The notes under the pieces are model-generated. The model saw only the letters and a program-made list of their open reading frames with translations, searched no databases and was not told the DNA's origin. A program made the position numbers and the translations under genes. From NCBI GenBank assembly GCA_937923575.1, contig CALDUL010000016.1:1-64000 (forward strand): 64,000 nt of DNA, written 5' to 3'. This document shows positions 52,325-60,332 of this stretch, piece by piece; position 1 is the stretch's first letter; the number at the start of each line of letters is the position of its first letter. This DNA is from an uncultured Algimonas sp. (GTDB lineage Bacteria; Pseudomonadota; Alphaproteobacteria; Caulobacterales; Maricaulaceae).

Positions 52325-53812
52325 CTAATCCACCACATGCCCGAAGGGGCCATCGGCCGTGACGACGGCGTTATCGCCATAGACCGAATTGATACGCCCC
52401 AGCAGCGCCGACTCCCGGTCGCTAGCCGCCACGAAACCTTCGAGCGGCGTCTGCAACTTGTCCGGATGGGTCGCATCGACGAGGTAAGGCGTCACGATGA
52501 TGACCAGTTCGGTCTGGACGGATTGGCTGTCGCGATTGCGGAACAGCGCGCCCAGTCCGGGAATATCCTTTGCGCCGGGAACGCCGTCATAGGAGGTGCG
52601 CGCCTCCTCTCGGATCAGCCCCGCGATAACGAGGCTCCCGCCTGCTGGCAGTTCGACGACCGTATTGGCACGGCGCACGCGCAGACCCAGAATATCGCCC
52701 CCAAGGCCGCCGGTTTCGAAGCTGTTTTCCGTCGTCGGCTCGGATACTTCGGTCGAAATATTGAGCGAAATCAGCCCCTCGGACAGAACGACTGGTGTGA
52801 AGCCCAGTGCGACACCGAAGGATTTGAAAGTGAATGACCGTTGCAGACCGCCGGTTTGCGGGTCGACCACCACGCCAGACAACACGGGGAATTCACCGCC
52901 GGAGAGGAAGTTTGCCGTCTCACCCGAAATAGCCGTCAAGGTTGGCTCTGCGAGTGTGCGGATCAGGCCGACACGCTCCAGCGCTGTCAATGCGCCGGTA
53001 AGCGAGCGAATGTCGCCGCCGCCCGTGTTGTTATAGCCGACATTGCCGATGAAACCGGCGCCAGCGTCGACGCCGACATTATTGAACAGGCTGACCGTGC
53101 TATCGCCCAGCTCAGCCACGGCCGAGAGGTTGAATCCCAACTGTTTGACAACCGAGCGCTGCATTTCGACGATGCGAACCTTCAGCATGACCTGGTCTTT
53201 GCCGAGCACTGAGAGCAGATTGACGATCTCGCCATTGCCGGCGCCCGTGCCCTGCCACATCTCCGCGATGCGCTCCACTTTCAGTGCCGTTTCGGCGTTC
53301 GGAACGGAGCCCGTCAGCATGATGTTGTTGTTGACCGATTGAACCTCGACCTCGGCACCCGGCGCATGTTTGCGCACCAGATCGGTCAGGCCATTGATGT
53401 CGCGCTCGACGCGGATGTCGATGTTGAGCAACTCCTGCCCGTCATGTCCGTAGAAATAGACATTGGTCTGTCCGGCCGCCTTGCCGATCAGCACTGTGCG
53501 GCGCGAGGTGTGCACCACAGCTTCGACGATGTCGGGATTGGAGACGATCACGTCCATGACATTGGCCGGCAGCTCGATCACGGTGGATTTGGAGAATGGC
53601 AGCACGATGGAGCGGTTCAGCCCCTCACCCGGGCTTTGGATGCGGACGCCATCGGCCGATGCACTGGTCGGGAAGGCGGCGATGGAGCCGTAGGAACGAT
53701 TATTGGCATGGGCCGAACTCGCCAAGCCGAGCACGCCCGCAAAGGCGATAGCGGCCGCGCTCTTCAACCAGCGGGACGACGAAGTATGGCTGTGCAGTGT
53801 GGAACGGTTCAT
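52325..53812 (-). CDS. cpaC: Flp pilus secretin (outer membrane channel)
   Basis: A 495-residue RcpA/CpaC protein forming the outer membrane pore. It has a signal peptide (to about residue 36, ASSAHA-NN), an N-terminal pilus domain (about 65-135: VIELPANVMDVIVSNPDIVEAV), a BON-like module, and the secretin core (about 225-445: LIRTLAEPTLTAISGETANFLSGGEFPV and VELPAGGSLVIAGLI). All secretin signature residues are present. It is 2 bp after cpaB and 3-12 bp before cpaD, within the operon. Confidence 0.95.
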   Translation of the reverse strand: MNRSTLHSHTSSSRWLKSAAAIAFAGVLGLASSAHANNRSYGSIAAFPTSASADGVRIQSPGEGLNRSIVLPFSKSTVIELPANVMDVIVSNPDIVEAVVHTSRRTVLIGKAAGQTNVYFYGHDGQELLNIDIRVERDINGLTDLVRKHAPGAEVEVQSVNNNIMLTGSVPNAETALKVERIAEMWQGTGAGNGEIVNLLSVLGKDQVMLKVRIVEMQRSVVKQLGFNLSAVAELGDSTVSLFNNVGVDAGAGFIGNVGYNNTGGGDIRSLTGALTALERVGLIRTLAEPTLTAISGETANFLSGGEFPVLSGVVVDPQTGGLQRSFTFKSFGVALGFTPVVLSEGLISLNISTEVSEPTTENSFETGGLGGDILGLRVRRANTVVELPAGGSLVIAGLIREEARTSYDGVPGAKDIPGLGALFRNRDSQSVQTELVIIVTPYLVDATHPDKLQTPLEGFVAASDRESALLGRINSVYGDNAVVTADGPFGHVVD

Positions 53813-53814
53813 GA

Positions 53815-54651
53815 CTATCTCTGCTGCAGCTGGACGGTTTCGACTTCGCCCTGACGGTAGATCGTCAGCGGCGGCTTGGGCGCAGCGGTCTTTTTGGGCT
53901 GATAGGCACGGCTGATTGCGCGGCTGTTCGCCCCGGTGAATCCGCGGAGCAGCAAGGTCAGATCGCCGCGGTCCTGCGCGACCGTGATGGCTGCGCTGTC
54001 CTCAGGCGACAGTTCCAGCGTTGCGGTCGACCCCGGCATGGCTGCGCCCAGCTCCGGGTTCATCGTGTAGGATTGATCGATCGCCAAGACGTTGACGTTC
54101 TTGAAGATGGTGTTGGCCTCGATGACTGGACGGCCGTCCCCGCCGGGTTGGGCCGGCAGAACCCGTTTCAGCATGACGTCGACCTTGTCGCCCGGCAGAA
54201 TAAAACCGCCAGAGGCGCTATCGACACTGATGCGCACGGTCACGGCGCGCATGCCGGGCTTCAGCAGCGCCGCCATGATGCCCGCTTCGCCGGCGCGGAT
54301 GAATTTGGACATGGTGACAGGCTCGCCGGGAGTCAGCGGGTCGCGCACGATCGAGCCGGACAGCTGGTCAATGACGCTGACTTCGGCTCCCGGATCGCGC
54401 ACGACGAGCGCGGGCGTCACGGCATCTTCGGGCCATTTTATCCATGTCAGCTGATCCGCCGTTATCCGCGTACCGCGAGACAGGTCGGTAGAAACGCTGA
54501 GAACGTCGGCATAATCGACGGTTTCGACAATGCGCTCTATGGTCGGCGCTACGGCAACTGGCGCGTCGGGCGTGGACGACAGGGTGTAGAACACCACACC
54601 ACCCAGCACGACGAGGCCGCCTATCAGTCCGAGTCTTACTTTCTGGTCCAT
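53815..54651 (-). CDS. cpaB: Flp pilus assembly protein CpaB (RcpC)
   Basis: A 278-residue periplasmic protein with one N-terminal membrane helix (about residues 5-25), an SAF domain (about 45-115: DLSRGTRITADQLTWIKWP, GEPVTMSKFI) and the RcpC/CpaB core (MRAVTVRISVDSASGGFILPGDKVDVML). CpaB is thought to interact with peptidoglycan and the secretin. First gene of the seven-gene cpa operon. Its upstream region has a CtrA half-site, suggesting the whole operon is under cell-cycle control. Confidence 0.93.
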   Translation of the reverse strand: MDQKVRLGLIGGLVVLGGVVFYTLSSTPDAPVAVAPTIERIVETVDYADVLSVSTDLSRGTRITADQLTWIKWPEDAVTPALVVRDPGAEVSVIDQLSGSIVRDPLTPGEPVTMSKFIRAGEAGIMAALLKPGMRAVTVRISVDSASGGFILPGDKVDVMLKRVLPAQPGGDGRPVIEANTIFKNVNVLAIDQSYTMNPELGAAMPGSTATLELSPEDSAAITVAQDRGDLTLLLRGFTGANSRAISRAYQPKKTAAPKPPLTIYRQGEVETVQLQQR

Positions 54652-54681
54652 GTCCCCACTTTCGAAAAGCGCACGTCTTCC

Positions 54682-54720
54682 GAATCGGGCTTAGGGGCAA
54701 GGGTTCTAAGGCATGGTTAA
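54682..54720 (-). promoter_or_regulatory. CtrA half-site and GANTC upstream of cpaB
   Basis: On the minus strand TTAACCATG is at 54720-54712, a perfect CtrA half-site, 61 bp upstream of the cpaB ATG; a GAATC CcrM site is at 54682-54686. The placement fits CtrA activation of the cpa operon. A second related GTAACCAT lies about 20 bp further upstream. Confidence 0.6.
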
Positions 54721-54749
54721 CAACGGGTCTTTGGCAGGTAACCATATGC

Positions 54750-54765
54750 GCCGAAAGCGGCGCCG
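54750..54765. repeat. short GC hairpin between cpaB and cpaA
   Basis: GCGCCG (54750-54755) and CGGCGC (54760-54765) pair around AAAG. It lies between the terminator of cpaA and the CtrA site of cpaB. Role unknown; it may be part of the terminator region. Confidence 0.5.
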
Positions 54766-54792
54766 CCCGTTACGACCGCGCGACCGCCCACG

Positions 54793-54830
54793 AAAAAGGG
54801 CGGCGACCGGGATTTGGTCACCGCCCCTTT
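54793..54830 (-). terminator. Rho-independent terminator after cpaA
   Basis: On the minus strand, GGGGCGGTGACC (54827-54816) pairs with GGTCGCCGCCC (54808-54798, one asymmetry) and runs into TTTTT at 54797-54793. It ends cpaA before the cpaB operon begins, so cpaA/pilin genes and cpaB-tadC are separate units. Confidence 0.85.
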
Positions 54831-54849
54831 ATGAAAACTGGGCTGCAAA

Positions 54850-55353
54850 CTAGCTCATGATGGCCAGTGCAATCTGAGACGTCGGCCAGACCGTCAGCGC
54901 ACCAGCGGAGATCGCCAAGCCGTAGGGCATGTGGCCTTCGCCTTGAAACATCTTGTTGATGAACACGGTGCCCTCCAAGCGGACAGGCACATATTTCCGC
55001 CCGATCAAGAGCACCAGCCCAAGCGCCGCCCCGAATAGCGTGGTGTAGAGGATAAATGACATCACCTCGGTGAAACCGAACCACAGGCCGACAGAGCTCA
55101 TCAGCTTGACATCGCCCGCGCCCAATCCTTTCAGCGCCCATAGGATGAAGCCGACGACGAAGAGAATACCGCCGACGGCCATATGCTCGCCAAACCATTC
55201 CAGCCCGCCCCAGGTCAGAGGCAGCGTGACTGCGAACGAGGCCATAACGACGGCGGACACCCAGTTCGGGATCTTCATTTCCGAGAAATCCGTATAGCAC
55301 GCCACCATCAGAGGGGCGACAAACAGCAATGTAACGATGAAGCCGAGAACCAT
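54850..55353 (-). CDS. cpaA: Flp prepilin peptidase CpaA/TadV
   Basis: A 167-residue type IV prepilin peptidase of the short class with about five membrane helices. The catalytic aspartates are Asp22 in CYTDFSEMKIPNW and Asp81 in KGLGAGDVKLMS, the standard pair. It cleaves the leader of the Flp pilins and probably of the TadE-type pseudopilins encoded nearby. The N-methylation domain of larger prepilin peptidases is absent, as usual for Tad systems. Placed downstream of the two pilin genes on the same strand. Confidence 0.95.
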   Translation of the reverse strand: MVLGFIVTLLFVAPLMVACYTDFSEMKIPNWVSAVVMASFAVTLPLTWGGLEWFGEHMAVGGILFVVGFILWALKGLGAGDVKLMSSVGLWFGFTEVMSFILYTTLFGAALGLVLLIGRKYVPVRLEGTVFINKMFQGEGHMPYGLAISAGALTVWPTSQIALAIMS

Positions 55354-55446
55354 GGCGCGTGAACTCCGAAGTGAGCGAGCCGACTAGCAAAACGGTCTTA
55401 AAAGAGTGTGTGGTGACTGGTCGAGCGATAGCCCTTTGGCCAAAAC

Positions 55447-55474
55447 GCAAAAGACACGGCGCGGTGGCCGTGTC
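55447..55474 (-). terminator. Rho-independent terminator after the second Flp pilin gene
   Basis: On the minus strand GACACGGC (55474-55467) pairs with GCCGTGTC (55460-55453), followed by TTTTGCGTTTT. It lies 46 bp after the pilin stop, so cpaA needs its own promoter or read-through. Confidence 0.85.
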
Positions 55475-55520
55475 CTTGAGTGGCGACGCATGACGCGCCG
55501 CGTATAGCGAGATCTTCGAA

Positions 55521-55709
55521 CTACAGACCGTTCGGAGACACTTCGGGTTGCGAATCTTTCATCGCTTCCGCTGCATCATCAAAGCGGGTGTTTATATTTC
55601 CACCGACAGCAGAGACGGTTGCGATAATCGAGACAGCGATCAGCGCTGCGATCAAGCCGTATTCGATGGCGGTGGCACCGCTTTCTTCATTTGCGAACCT
55701 ACGAAACAT
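55521..55709 (-). CDS. Flp-family pilin, second copy
   Basis: A 62-residue type IVb prepilin. The leader MFRRFANEESG is cut after Gly11, exposing ATAIEYGLIAALIAVSIIAT, with the essential Glu five residues into the mature protein and the EYGLI Flp motif. The mature C-terminus (NINTRFDDAAEAMKDSQPEVSPNGL region, positions 38-62) is acidic and differs from the other pilin, so it may be a minor or adhesive subunit. ATG 55709 is chosen for its GGGGGA ribosome-binding site. A strong hairpin lies between it and the upstream pilin gene. Confidence 0.93.
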   Translation of the reverse strand: MFRRFANEESGATAIEYGLIAALIAVSIIATVSAVGGNINTRFDDAAEAMKDSQPEVSPNGL

Positions 55710-55725
55710 TCCATCCCCCATCTTG

Positions 55726-55759
55726 GAAAAGTGGGGCGAGGCCGTGTGAGGCCTCGCCC
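55726..55759 (-). terminator. hairpin between the two Flp pilin genes (attenuator-like)
   Basis: On the minus strand GGGCGAGGCC (55759-55750) pairs perfectly with GGCCTCGCCC (55743-55734) around a 6-base loop, followed by CACTTTT. It has the form of an intrinsic terminator with a short T tract. A second hairpin (arms at 55771-55775 and 55798-55802, with inner GGGAGG/CCTCCC stem) precedes it. They should reduce transcription into the second pilin gene or protect the first gene's mRNA end. Confidence 0.75.
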
Positions 55760-55811
55760 TGAAAGTCATACGAAGTGGGAGGCCGAAACCTCCCGGTCTT
55801 CGTAGCCAGCC

Positions 55812-56009
55812 TTAGAGGGCGTTGGCGGACGTTCCGCGCTTGGCTTTCTTCAGCTCGCCAGCGACAGTGTCGAACTTCTCGTTCACGCGGTCACCAACAG
55901 CGGTGGCACCAGCGATCAGAGCGACAGCGATCAGAGCGGCGATGAGGCCGTATTCGATAGCCGTTGCACCGGACTCGTCGTTCGAGAATTTGGTAAAGAG
56001 GTTTTGCAT
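55812..56009 (-). CDS. pilA: Flp-family major pilin
   Basis: A 65-residue type IVb prepilin. The leader MQNLFTKFSNDESG is cut after Gly14; the mature pilin starts ATAIEYGLIAALIAVALIAG with Glu at position 5. The C-terminal part is short and charged (VNEKFDTVAGELKKAKRG), typical of Flp pilins. It is the first gene of the pilin pair with its own long upstream region and an intrinsic-terminator-like hairpin behind it, so it is probably the abundant structural subunit. Confidence 0.95.
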   Translation of the reverse strand: MQNLFTKFSNDESGATAIEYGLIAALIAVALIAGATAVGDRVNEKFDTVAGELKKAKRGTSANAL

Positions 56010-56037
56010 AACTAACTCCCACGTATGCGTTTCATAT

Positions 56038-56156
56038 GGAGGAGAATTCCTCCGCTAGGGTCAGGCCCCCTATCCGGGTGTTCCTGATTGAGGTCCTTCT
56101 AGTGACCACGATTTAATGTGAGGTTTGGAAGCACGGTGAATCAAAAATAAAGATTC
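56038..56156 (-). promoter_or_regulatory. pilA upstream region with GANTC sites and 5' UTR hairpin
   Basis: Two CcrM sites, GAATC (56138-56142) and GATTC (56152-56156), lie 130-145 bp upstream of the pilA start. A TTAA half-site is on the minus strand at about 56116-56113; it lacks a good second half. GGAGGA (56038-56043) pairs with TCCTCC (56048-56053), giving a hairpin 30 bp before the start. Control by CtrA is likely by analogy with Caulobacter pilA, but the box here is weak. Confidence 0.4.
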
Positions 56157-56280
56157 CGGTCCGCAGGCGGCCGAATGGCCCGCCTATATATAAAGAGAGC
56201 GCATGATTGAGGCGGTCGCATCTAAACGCTTCATTCACCTTGGCGATTTAACGGTGGCTCCATATCAATTGGAGGGACAC

Positions 56281-56877
56281 ATGCGCCGCATCGTCCAAAC
56301 CCTGAAAATTTCCGCTCTTGTCGGCACCACGGCCGCGACCGCCGCGCTCTGTAGTGCCCTGCCCGCGCAAGCCGGCGATCAGATCTTTCGCGTCGATCTG
56401 AACAAGACTGAAGTGGTGCGACTGCCCGCCAGCGCCGGTTCGATCGTGATCGGCAACCCGGCCATCGCCGATGTCAGCATTCAAAGCCCGAATACGGTCT
56501 TTGTCGTCGGTCGCGGCTACGGCGAAACCAATCTAATCGTGATGGACCGCCAAGGGCGCACGATGATGGATGCCGACATCCAGGTCACATCCGTCACACC
56601 GACCCATGGCGTGCGTCTGTTCAACGGTAGCGTCCGTCAGACCTATTCCTGCGCACCCTACTGTCAGCCGTCCCCGATCCTCGGCGATGATCCTGGCTTT
56701 ATTGGCGGCAATAGCGGCGCGGCGAAAGCCACAGGCAACAATACCATAGTCGACAATGCGCCCGAATCCGATGCGCTGGCCGATACCGCGCGCAGCAATC
56801 CGGCGGCCTCTGCCCGGCAGACCCCAGGCGGCCCAAGCGGCCCAAGCGGCTTCCCACAAGGCAACGTCGAGCGCTAG
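56281..56877 (+). CDS. pilus-assembly N-terminal-domain protein (CpaC N-domain paralogue)
   Basis: A 198-residue exported protein. ATG 56281 follows GGAGGG and opens a signal peptide ending in LPAQA-GD. The domain at about residues 38-110 (KTEVVRLPASAGSIVIGNPA, VFVVGRGYGETNLIVMD) matches the N-terminal domain of the CpaC secretin encoded at 52325-53812 (compare STVIELPANVMDVIVSNPDI). The C-terminus is a flexible tail with a Cys pair (YSCAPYCQP) and Pro/Gly/Ser-rich end; there is no secretin core. It is divergent from pilA. A TATATA -10-like element is near 56185. Confidence 0.85.
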   Translation: MRRIVQTLKISALVGTTAATAALCSALPAQAGDQIFRVDLNKTEVVRLPASAGSIVIGNPAIADVSIQSPNTVFVVGRGYGETNLIVMDRQGRTMMDADIQVTSVTPTHGVRLFNGSVRQTYSCAPYCQPSPILGDDPGFIGGNSGAAKATGNNTIVDNAPESDALADTARSNPAASARQTPGGPSGPSGFPQGNVER

Positions 56878-56901
56878 TCAGCGTAGGAACCTGTTGTCGC
56901 G

Positions 56902-56917
56902 TTAATCGCTTGTTAAC
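56902..56917 (+). promoter_or_regulatory. full CtrA binding site upstream of the TadE gene
   Basis: TTAA (56902-56905), 7 bp, TTAAC (56913-56917): an exact match to the CtrA consensus TTAA-N7-TTAAC. It lies 96 bp before the TadE start, in the 135-bp gap after the pilus N-domain gene. This is the best CtrA site in the window. Confidence 0.7.
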
Positions 56918-57012
56918 GCCGAACCTCAGCCCAATTTTAAGCTCTCCCGCCCTACTGTGTCCCGCGAAAGTGGATCGCGTGTCGATCCGCCATGGGTTCG
57001 GAGTATTGTGGG

Positions 57013-57639
57013 ATGAGCATGAGAGACACATTCTGGTCGCGCCAATGCGACAAGGCGGAGCGACGCATTCAAGCCGCTGTGAGCCGGTTCACGCGTGAAG
57101 ATCACGGCGCGTCCGCGATAGAATTCGCCATTCTTGCCGTGCCGTTCCTGGCGCTAATCTTCGCGATTCTAGAGCTTGCCTTGCTCTTCTTCACCGCATC
57201 CGTTCTCAGCCACGCCGTGTCCGACACGGGGCGCCTGTTGCGTGTTGGCGCGCTCCAAGGCTGCGGCGGCGGACCGGACTTCAAGGCGCTCGTCTGCGAC
57301 AGCATGCACAACCTCATGGATTGCGAGAACAATCTGCGCATCGACGTCGAAAGCGAGCCGAGCTTCCAGACCGTGACATTTGAAGAGCCTGAAGGTCCCG
57401 ATAGCGACGATCCGGACAATGCAGTCCCCCCTGGCAATTGGACGGAGACGACGGCGGGCGATCCCGTCGTGATCCGCGCGACTTTCTATTACCCGCTGAT
57501 GATGCCGGGTCAGATTTCCCGCCTTGAGAACGTCAAGGGCTCGGGCCGCCACATGCTGGTCGCCTCTACCGCCTTTCGCAACGAGCCTTTCCCCGTCTCC
57601 AACGAGTGCAGCCAAACCGTGCAGGACCGTCTGAACTAG
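57013..57639 (+). CDS. TadE-like pseudopilin, first copy
   Basis: A 208-residue Tad pseudopilin. After a charged N-terminal stretch, the pilin-like segment GASAIEFAILAVPFLALIFA (about residues 32-51) holds the prepilin peptidase site and conserved Glu in the +5 position. The remaining part is a periplasmic domain with six cysteines. The start is chosen among ATG 56992, 57013 and 57019; none has a strong ribosome-binding site. It follows a perfect CtrA box and precedes a second TadE gene by 47 bp. TadE/F proteins are needed for pilus assembly. Confidence 0.85.
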   Translation: MSMRDTFWSRQCDKAERRIQAAVSRFTREDHGASAIEFAILAVPFLALIFAILELALLFFTASVLSHAVSDTGRLLRVGALQGCGGGPDFKALVCDSMHNLMDCENNLRIDVESEPSFQTVTFEEPEGPDSDDPDNAVPPGNWTETTAGDPVVIRATFYYPLMMPGQISRLENVKGSGRHMLVASTAFRNEPFPVSNECSQTVQDRLN

Positions 57640-57686
57640 CGTTTCGCTGGAACAGACCCCCGACACGGATTGCAGGAGTAACGAAC

Positions 57687-58325
57687 ATGACCAAGAACAC
57701 GATCAAGACCACACGAGATATCCCGGCCCTCGGCCCAGATGAGGACGGCACGGCGGCAATTGAATTTGCCATCCTCGCGCCCTTCATCATCGGCCTTTAT
57801 CTCGGCCTTGCCGAGCTTTCCATGGGTATGGGCGTCGAACGCCAGATCAGCCATTCCGCATCGGTTGCGGGCGATCTCGCGACGCAGGTGACAGAGCTGG
57901 AAATCGAAAACGTCGCGGACATCATGGCCGCCACCATGCGGGTGGCCGGTGTGCGCGATATGGAAAATCTCACCATCAGCCTGGAGAGCTTCTCCATGGA
58001 GGACAATGGCGACATCAATAATCTCGGCTCCGCGGTCTATAACACGGCCGGCGAAGGCGATCTGCCGGCATTCGACGTGAACACGCTTGGTCCGGAATTG
58101 CTATCGGCGGATTCCGGCGTTGTCGTCGCCCGCGTGCGCTATCCTTACTCCCCGATGGGCCTGAGCCGCCGCGAGAATGCGGAAGGCAAGCGCTGGCTGC
58201 CGGATGAATTGAACTTCGGGGACACCTTTATCCTCAAGCCACGCCGCTCGACCGAGATCGAGATCGTGGAGGCCGACAAGAAGACGACCTGCACCGGCCG
58301 TTTCGACAACATCACCTGCACATAG
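57687..58325 (+). CDS. TadE-like pseudopilin, second copy
   Basis: A 212-residue protein with the N-terminal pseudopilin segment DGTAAIEFAILAPFIIGLYL (about residues 20-39) bearing the cleavage-site Gly and Glu+5, followed by a periplasmic domain. AGGAG precedes ATG 57687 at a good distance. It is a paralogue of the gene just upstream; the pair fits TadE/TadF. A TadG protein with a von Willebrand domain, often third in this set, is not present in the window. Confidence 0.87.
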   Translation: MTKNTIKTTRDIPALGPDEDGTAAIEFAILAPFIIGLYLGLAELSMGMGVERQISHSASVAGDLATQVTELEIENVADIMAATMRVAGVRDMENLTISLESFSMEDNGDINNLGSAVYNTAGEGDLPAFDVNTLGPELLSADSGVVVARVRYPYSPMGLSRRENAEGKRWLPDELNFGDTFILKPRRSTEIEIVEADKKTTCTGRFDNITCT

Positions 58326-58336
58326 TCCCGGCGCAC

Positions 58337-58359
58337 AAAAGGCCCGCTCCCCGGGCCTA
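58337..58359 (-). terminator. terminator of the tyrosine phosphatase gene
   Basis: On the minus strand GGCCCG (58357-58352) pairs with CGGGCC (58346-58341) and is followed by TTTTG (58340-58336). It overlaps the phosphatase stop and lies 11 bp after the convergent TadE stop, so it may serve both. Confidence 0.75.
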
Positions 58360-59166
58360 GCCGTCCAGCGGCTCGCGGTAGCGCTCGCGCAGCCGCGCCT
58401 GTCGCGCCTCGCTGATGCCCAGCGTGTCACGCGCATAGACGTCGAACTCCCCCATCATCCCAAGGCTCGCCTCCAGGTAATCCGGATCGACGCCAAACAT
58501 GGGCCGCAGCATATCGGCCGTGAACTCTCGGCCGTGGCGTTCGGAGAACATCTTCGCGGCAGGAGCGAGGATCGCCTCGATATCGACGGCATCCCGGGTC
58601 AGCAGATAGTCGGCCATGATGTCGTCGTCCGATACGCCGAGCAAGCCCAGCACCAGCGCGCACAGCGTGCCCGTGCGGTCCTTGCCCGCCGCGCAATGCA
58701 CCAGCACGTTCGGGCCCTCGCCCGCGTCTTCTTCCGTCATCGCCAGCAGGGCTTCGCGGTGAATAGCCTTGAACCCCGCATCATGTGGACGCCCGGTATA
58801 GCTGCCCATCATGTAGCGGCGCGCATCCTCGGCCGTGTACATCTCTTCGCGCGTGAAGGCTTCGTGCGGTGCAACCTTGGCGTCCTCGCGCGCTTGGTCC
58901 TTGGGCAAGGTCAGCACCCTGTCCGGCGACCATTTCGATGGCTGTTTCACACGCTCGGGCGCGTGTCGCATATCAATGACGACATCGATGCCCAGCGACG
59001 CGATGTCGGACAACTCGCCCTCGGATAGATTAGCGAGGTGGGCCGAGCGAAACAGCCGGTCAGTAACGACGCGGTGCCCTGCCCCCGCCGCATAGCCCCC
59101 GAAGTCACGAAAGTTGAAAATCGTCTGATAGGGTCGGACGCGTTGTTCGAAAGGTATAAGTGACAT
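58357..59166 (-). CDS. tyrosine/dual-specificity protein phosphatase
   Basis: A 269-residue phosphatase of the bacterial tyrosine phosphatase group (Y_phosphatase3 type). The P-loop is VHCAAGKDRTG with nucleophile Cys158 and Arg164; the N-terminal NFRDFGGYAAGAG block and FRSAHLANLSEGE are also typical. A general acid Asp is probably in VIDMRHAPER. Substrates could be phosphotyrosine proteins or phosphoinositide-like molecules; nothing nearby decides. It lies 90 bp downstream of nrdB on the same strand. Confidence 0.88.
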   Translation of the reverse strand: MSLIPFEQRVRPYQTIFNFRDFGGYAAGAGHRVVTDRLFRSAHLANLSEGELSDIASLGIDVVIDMRHAPERVKQPSKWSPDRVLTLPKDQAREDAKVAPHEAFTREEMYTAEDARRYMMGSYTGRPHDAGFKAIHREALLAMTEEDAGEGPNVLVHCAAGKDRTGTLCALVLGLLGVSDDDIMADYLLTRDAVDIEAILAPAAKMFSERHGREFTADMLRPMFGVDPDYLEASLGMMGEFDVYARDTLGISEARQARLRERYREPLDG

Positions 59167-59256
59167 GGGCGCGCGCTACAGAGTAACGCACGCCCAAGCT
59201 AGTAGCGTCTGTCAATCATCAGGCCGCCGATTGACGCATGCCTGATCGTGCAGCGC

Positions 59257-60303
59257 CTATTCCGCAGCGTCGAGCGCGCGCTTCGCATCATAGCTGGCAA
59301 ATTTCGCCCAGACTCCGTCGCCGCCATGCCAGTCGCCTTCGGTCGCACCTTTGGAGTACTCGGTCGCGCGCGCTTCGAAGAAGTTGGCATGCTCGACACC
59401 GTTCAGGATCTCCGTCAGCCATGGCAGCGGATGCTCCTCGACGCCGGCATAGACCGTCGGCAGGCCCAGCTGCTTCAGACGCCAGTTGGCGATGTAGCGG
59501 ATGTAGCGCTTGATATCTTCGGCCGTCATGCCCTCGACCGGACCCATCTCAAACGCCAGGTCAATGAACTTGTCTTCGAGCTTCACGACCGTCTTGCAGC
59601 AATCCGCGATATCGTCCTTGACCGCCTGCGTCAGCGCGCCGGTCTCTGCGGCAAAGGTGTGGAACAGCTTGATCATGCCCTCACAGTGCAGGCTCTCGTC
59701 ACGCACGGACCACGACACGATCTGACCCATGCCCTTCATCTTGTTCAGGCGTGGGAAATTCATCAGCATGGCGAAGGAGGCAAACAACTGCAGCCCCTCG
59801 GTGAAGCCGCCGAATACGGCCATGGAGGTCAGGATATCGCGATCAGACTCGACACCGAACTGACCCAGATAGTCATGTTTGGCGACCATCTCGTCATATT
59901 CCATGAAGGCAGAGAATTCGCTGTCTGGCAGGCCGATCGTCTCCAGCAGTAGCGCGTAGGCCGCGATGTGGATCGTCTCCATATTGGAGAAGCTGGCCAG
60001 CATCATCCGAACTTCCACCGGCTTGAACAGCGGCATGTAGTTTTCCATGTAGTTGCCGCCGACTTCGACGTCCGACTGAGTGAAAAAGCGGAAAATCTGG
60101 CCCAGCAGATTCTTCTCGACGTCCGTGAGGTTCGTCGTCCAGTCCTTCAGGTCCTCGCCCAGCGGCACTTCTTCCGGCATCCAGTGGATCTGCTGCTGAC
60201 GACGCCAAAACTCATAGGCCCAAGGATAGCGGAACGGCTTGTAGGTCTTGGACGGCATGAGAAGCCCGGAAGAACCCGTGCTGATGAAGTCGATGTTGCC
60301 CAT
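59257..60303 (-). CDS. nrdB: ribonucleotide reductase beta subunit, class Ia
   Basis: A 348-residue di-iron tyrosyl-radical subunit that activates NrdA for dNTP synthesis. Metal ligands and radical: Asp78 in FFTQSDVEV, Glu109 and His112 in NMETIHIAAY, radical Tyr116, and a second set in SVRDESLHCEG. Spacing E-x2-H-x3-Y matches E. coli NrdB E115/H118/Y122. No nrdA is adjacent on either side, so the alpha subunit is encoded elsewhere. Two NrdR boxes lie upstream. The length is close to the family norm. Confidence 0.96.
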   Translation of the reverse strand: MGNIDFISTGSSGLLMPSKTYKPFRYPWAYEFWRRQQQIHWMPEEVPLGEDLKDWTTNLTDVEKNLLGQIFRFFTQSDVEVGGNYMENYMPLFKPVEVRMMLASFSNMETIHIAAYALLLETIGLPDSEFSAFMEYDEMVAKHDYLGQFGVESDRDILTSMAVFGGFTEGLQLFASFAMLMNFPRLNKMKGMGQIVSWSVRDESLHCEGMIKLFHTFAAETGALTQAVKDDIADCCKTVVKLEDKFIDLAFEMGPVEGMTAEDIKRYIRYIANWRLKQLGLPTVYAGVEEHPLPWLTEILNGVEHANFFEARATEYSKGATEGDWHGGDGVWAKFASYDAKRALDAAE

Positions 60304-60332
60304 TGTCTCGTCCTTAGCTCTCTTTGACCCAC

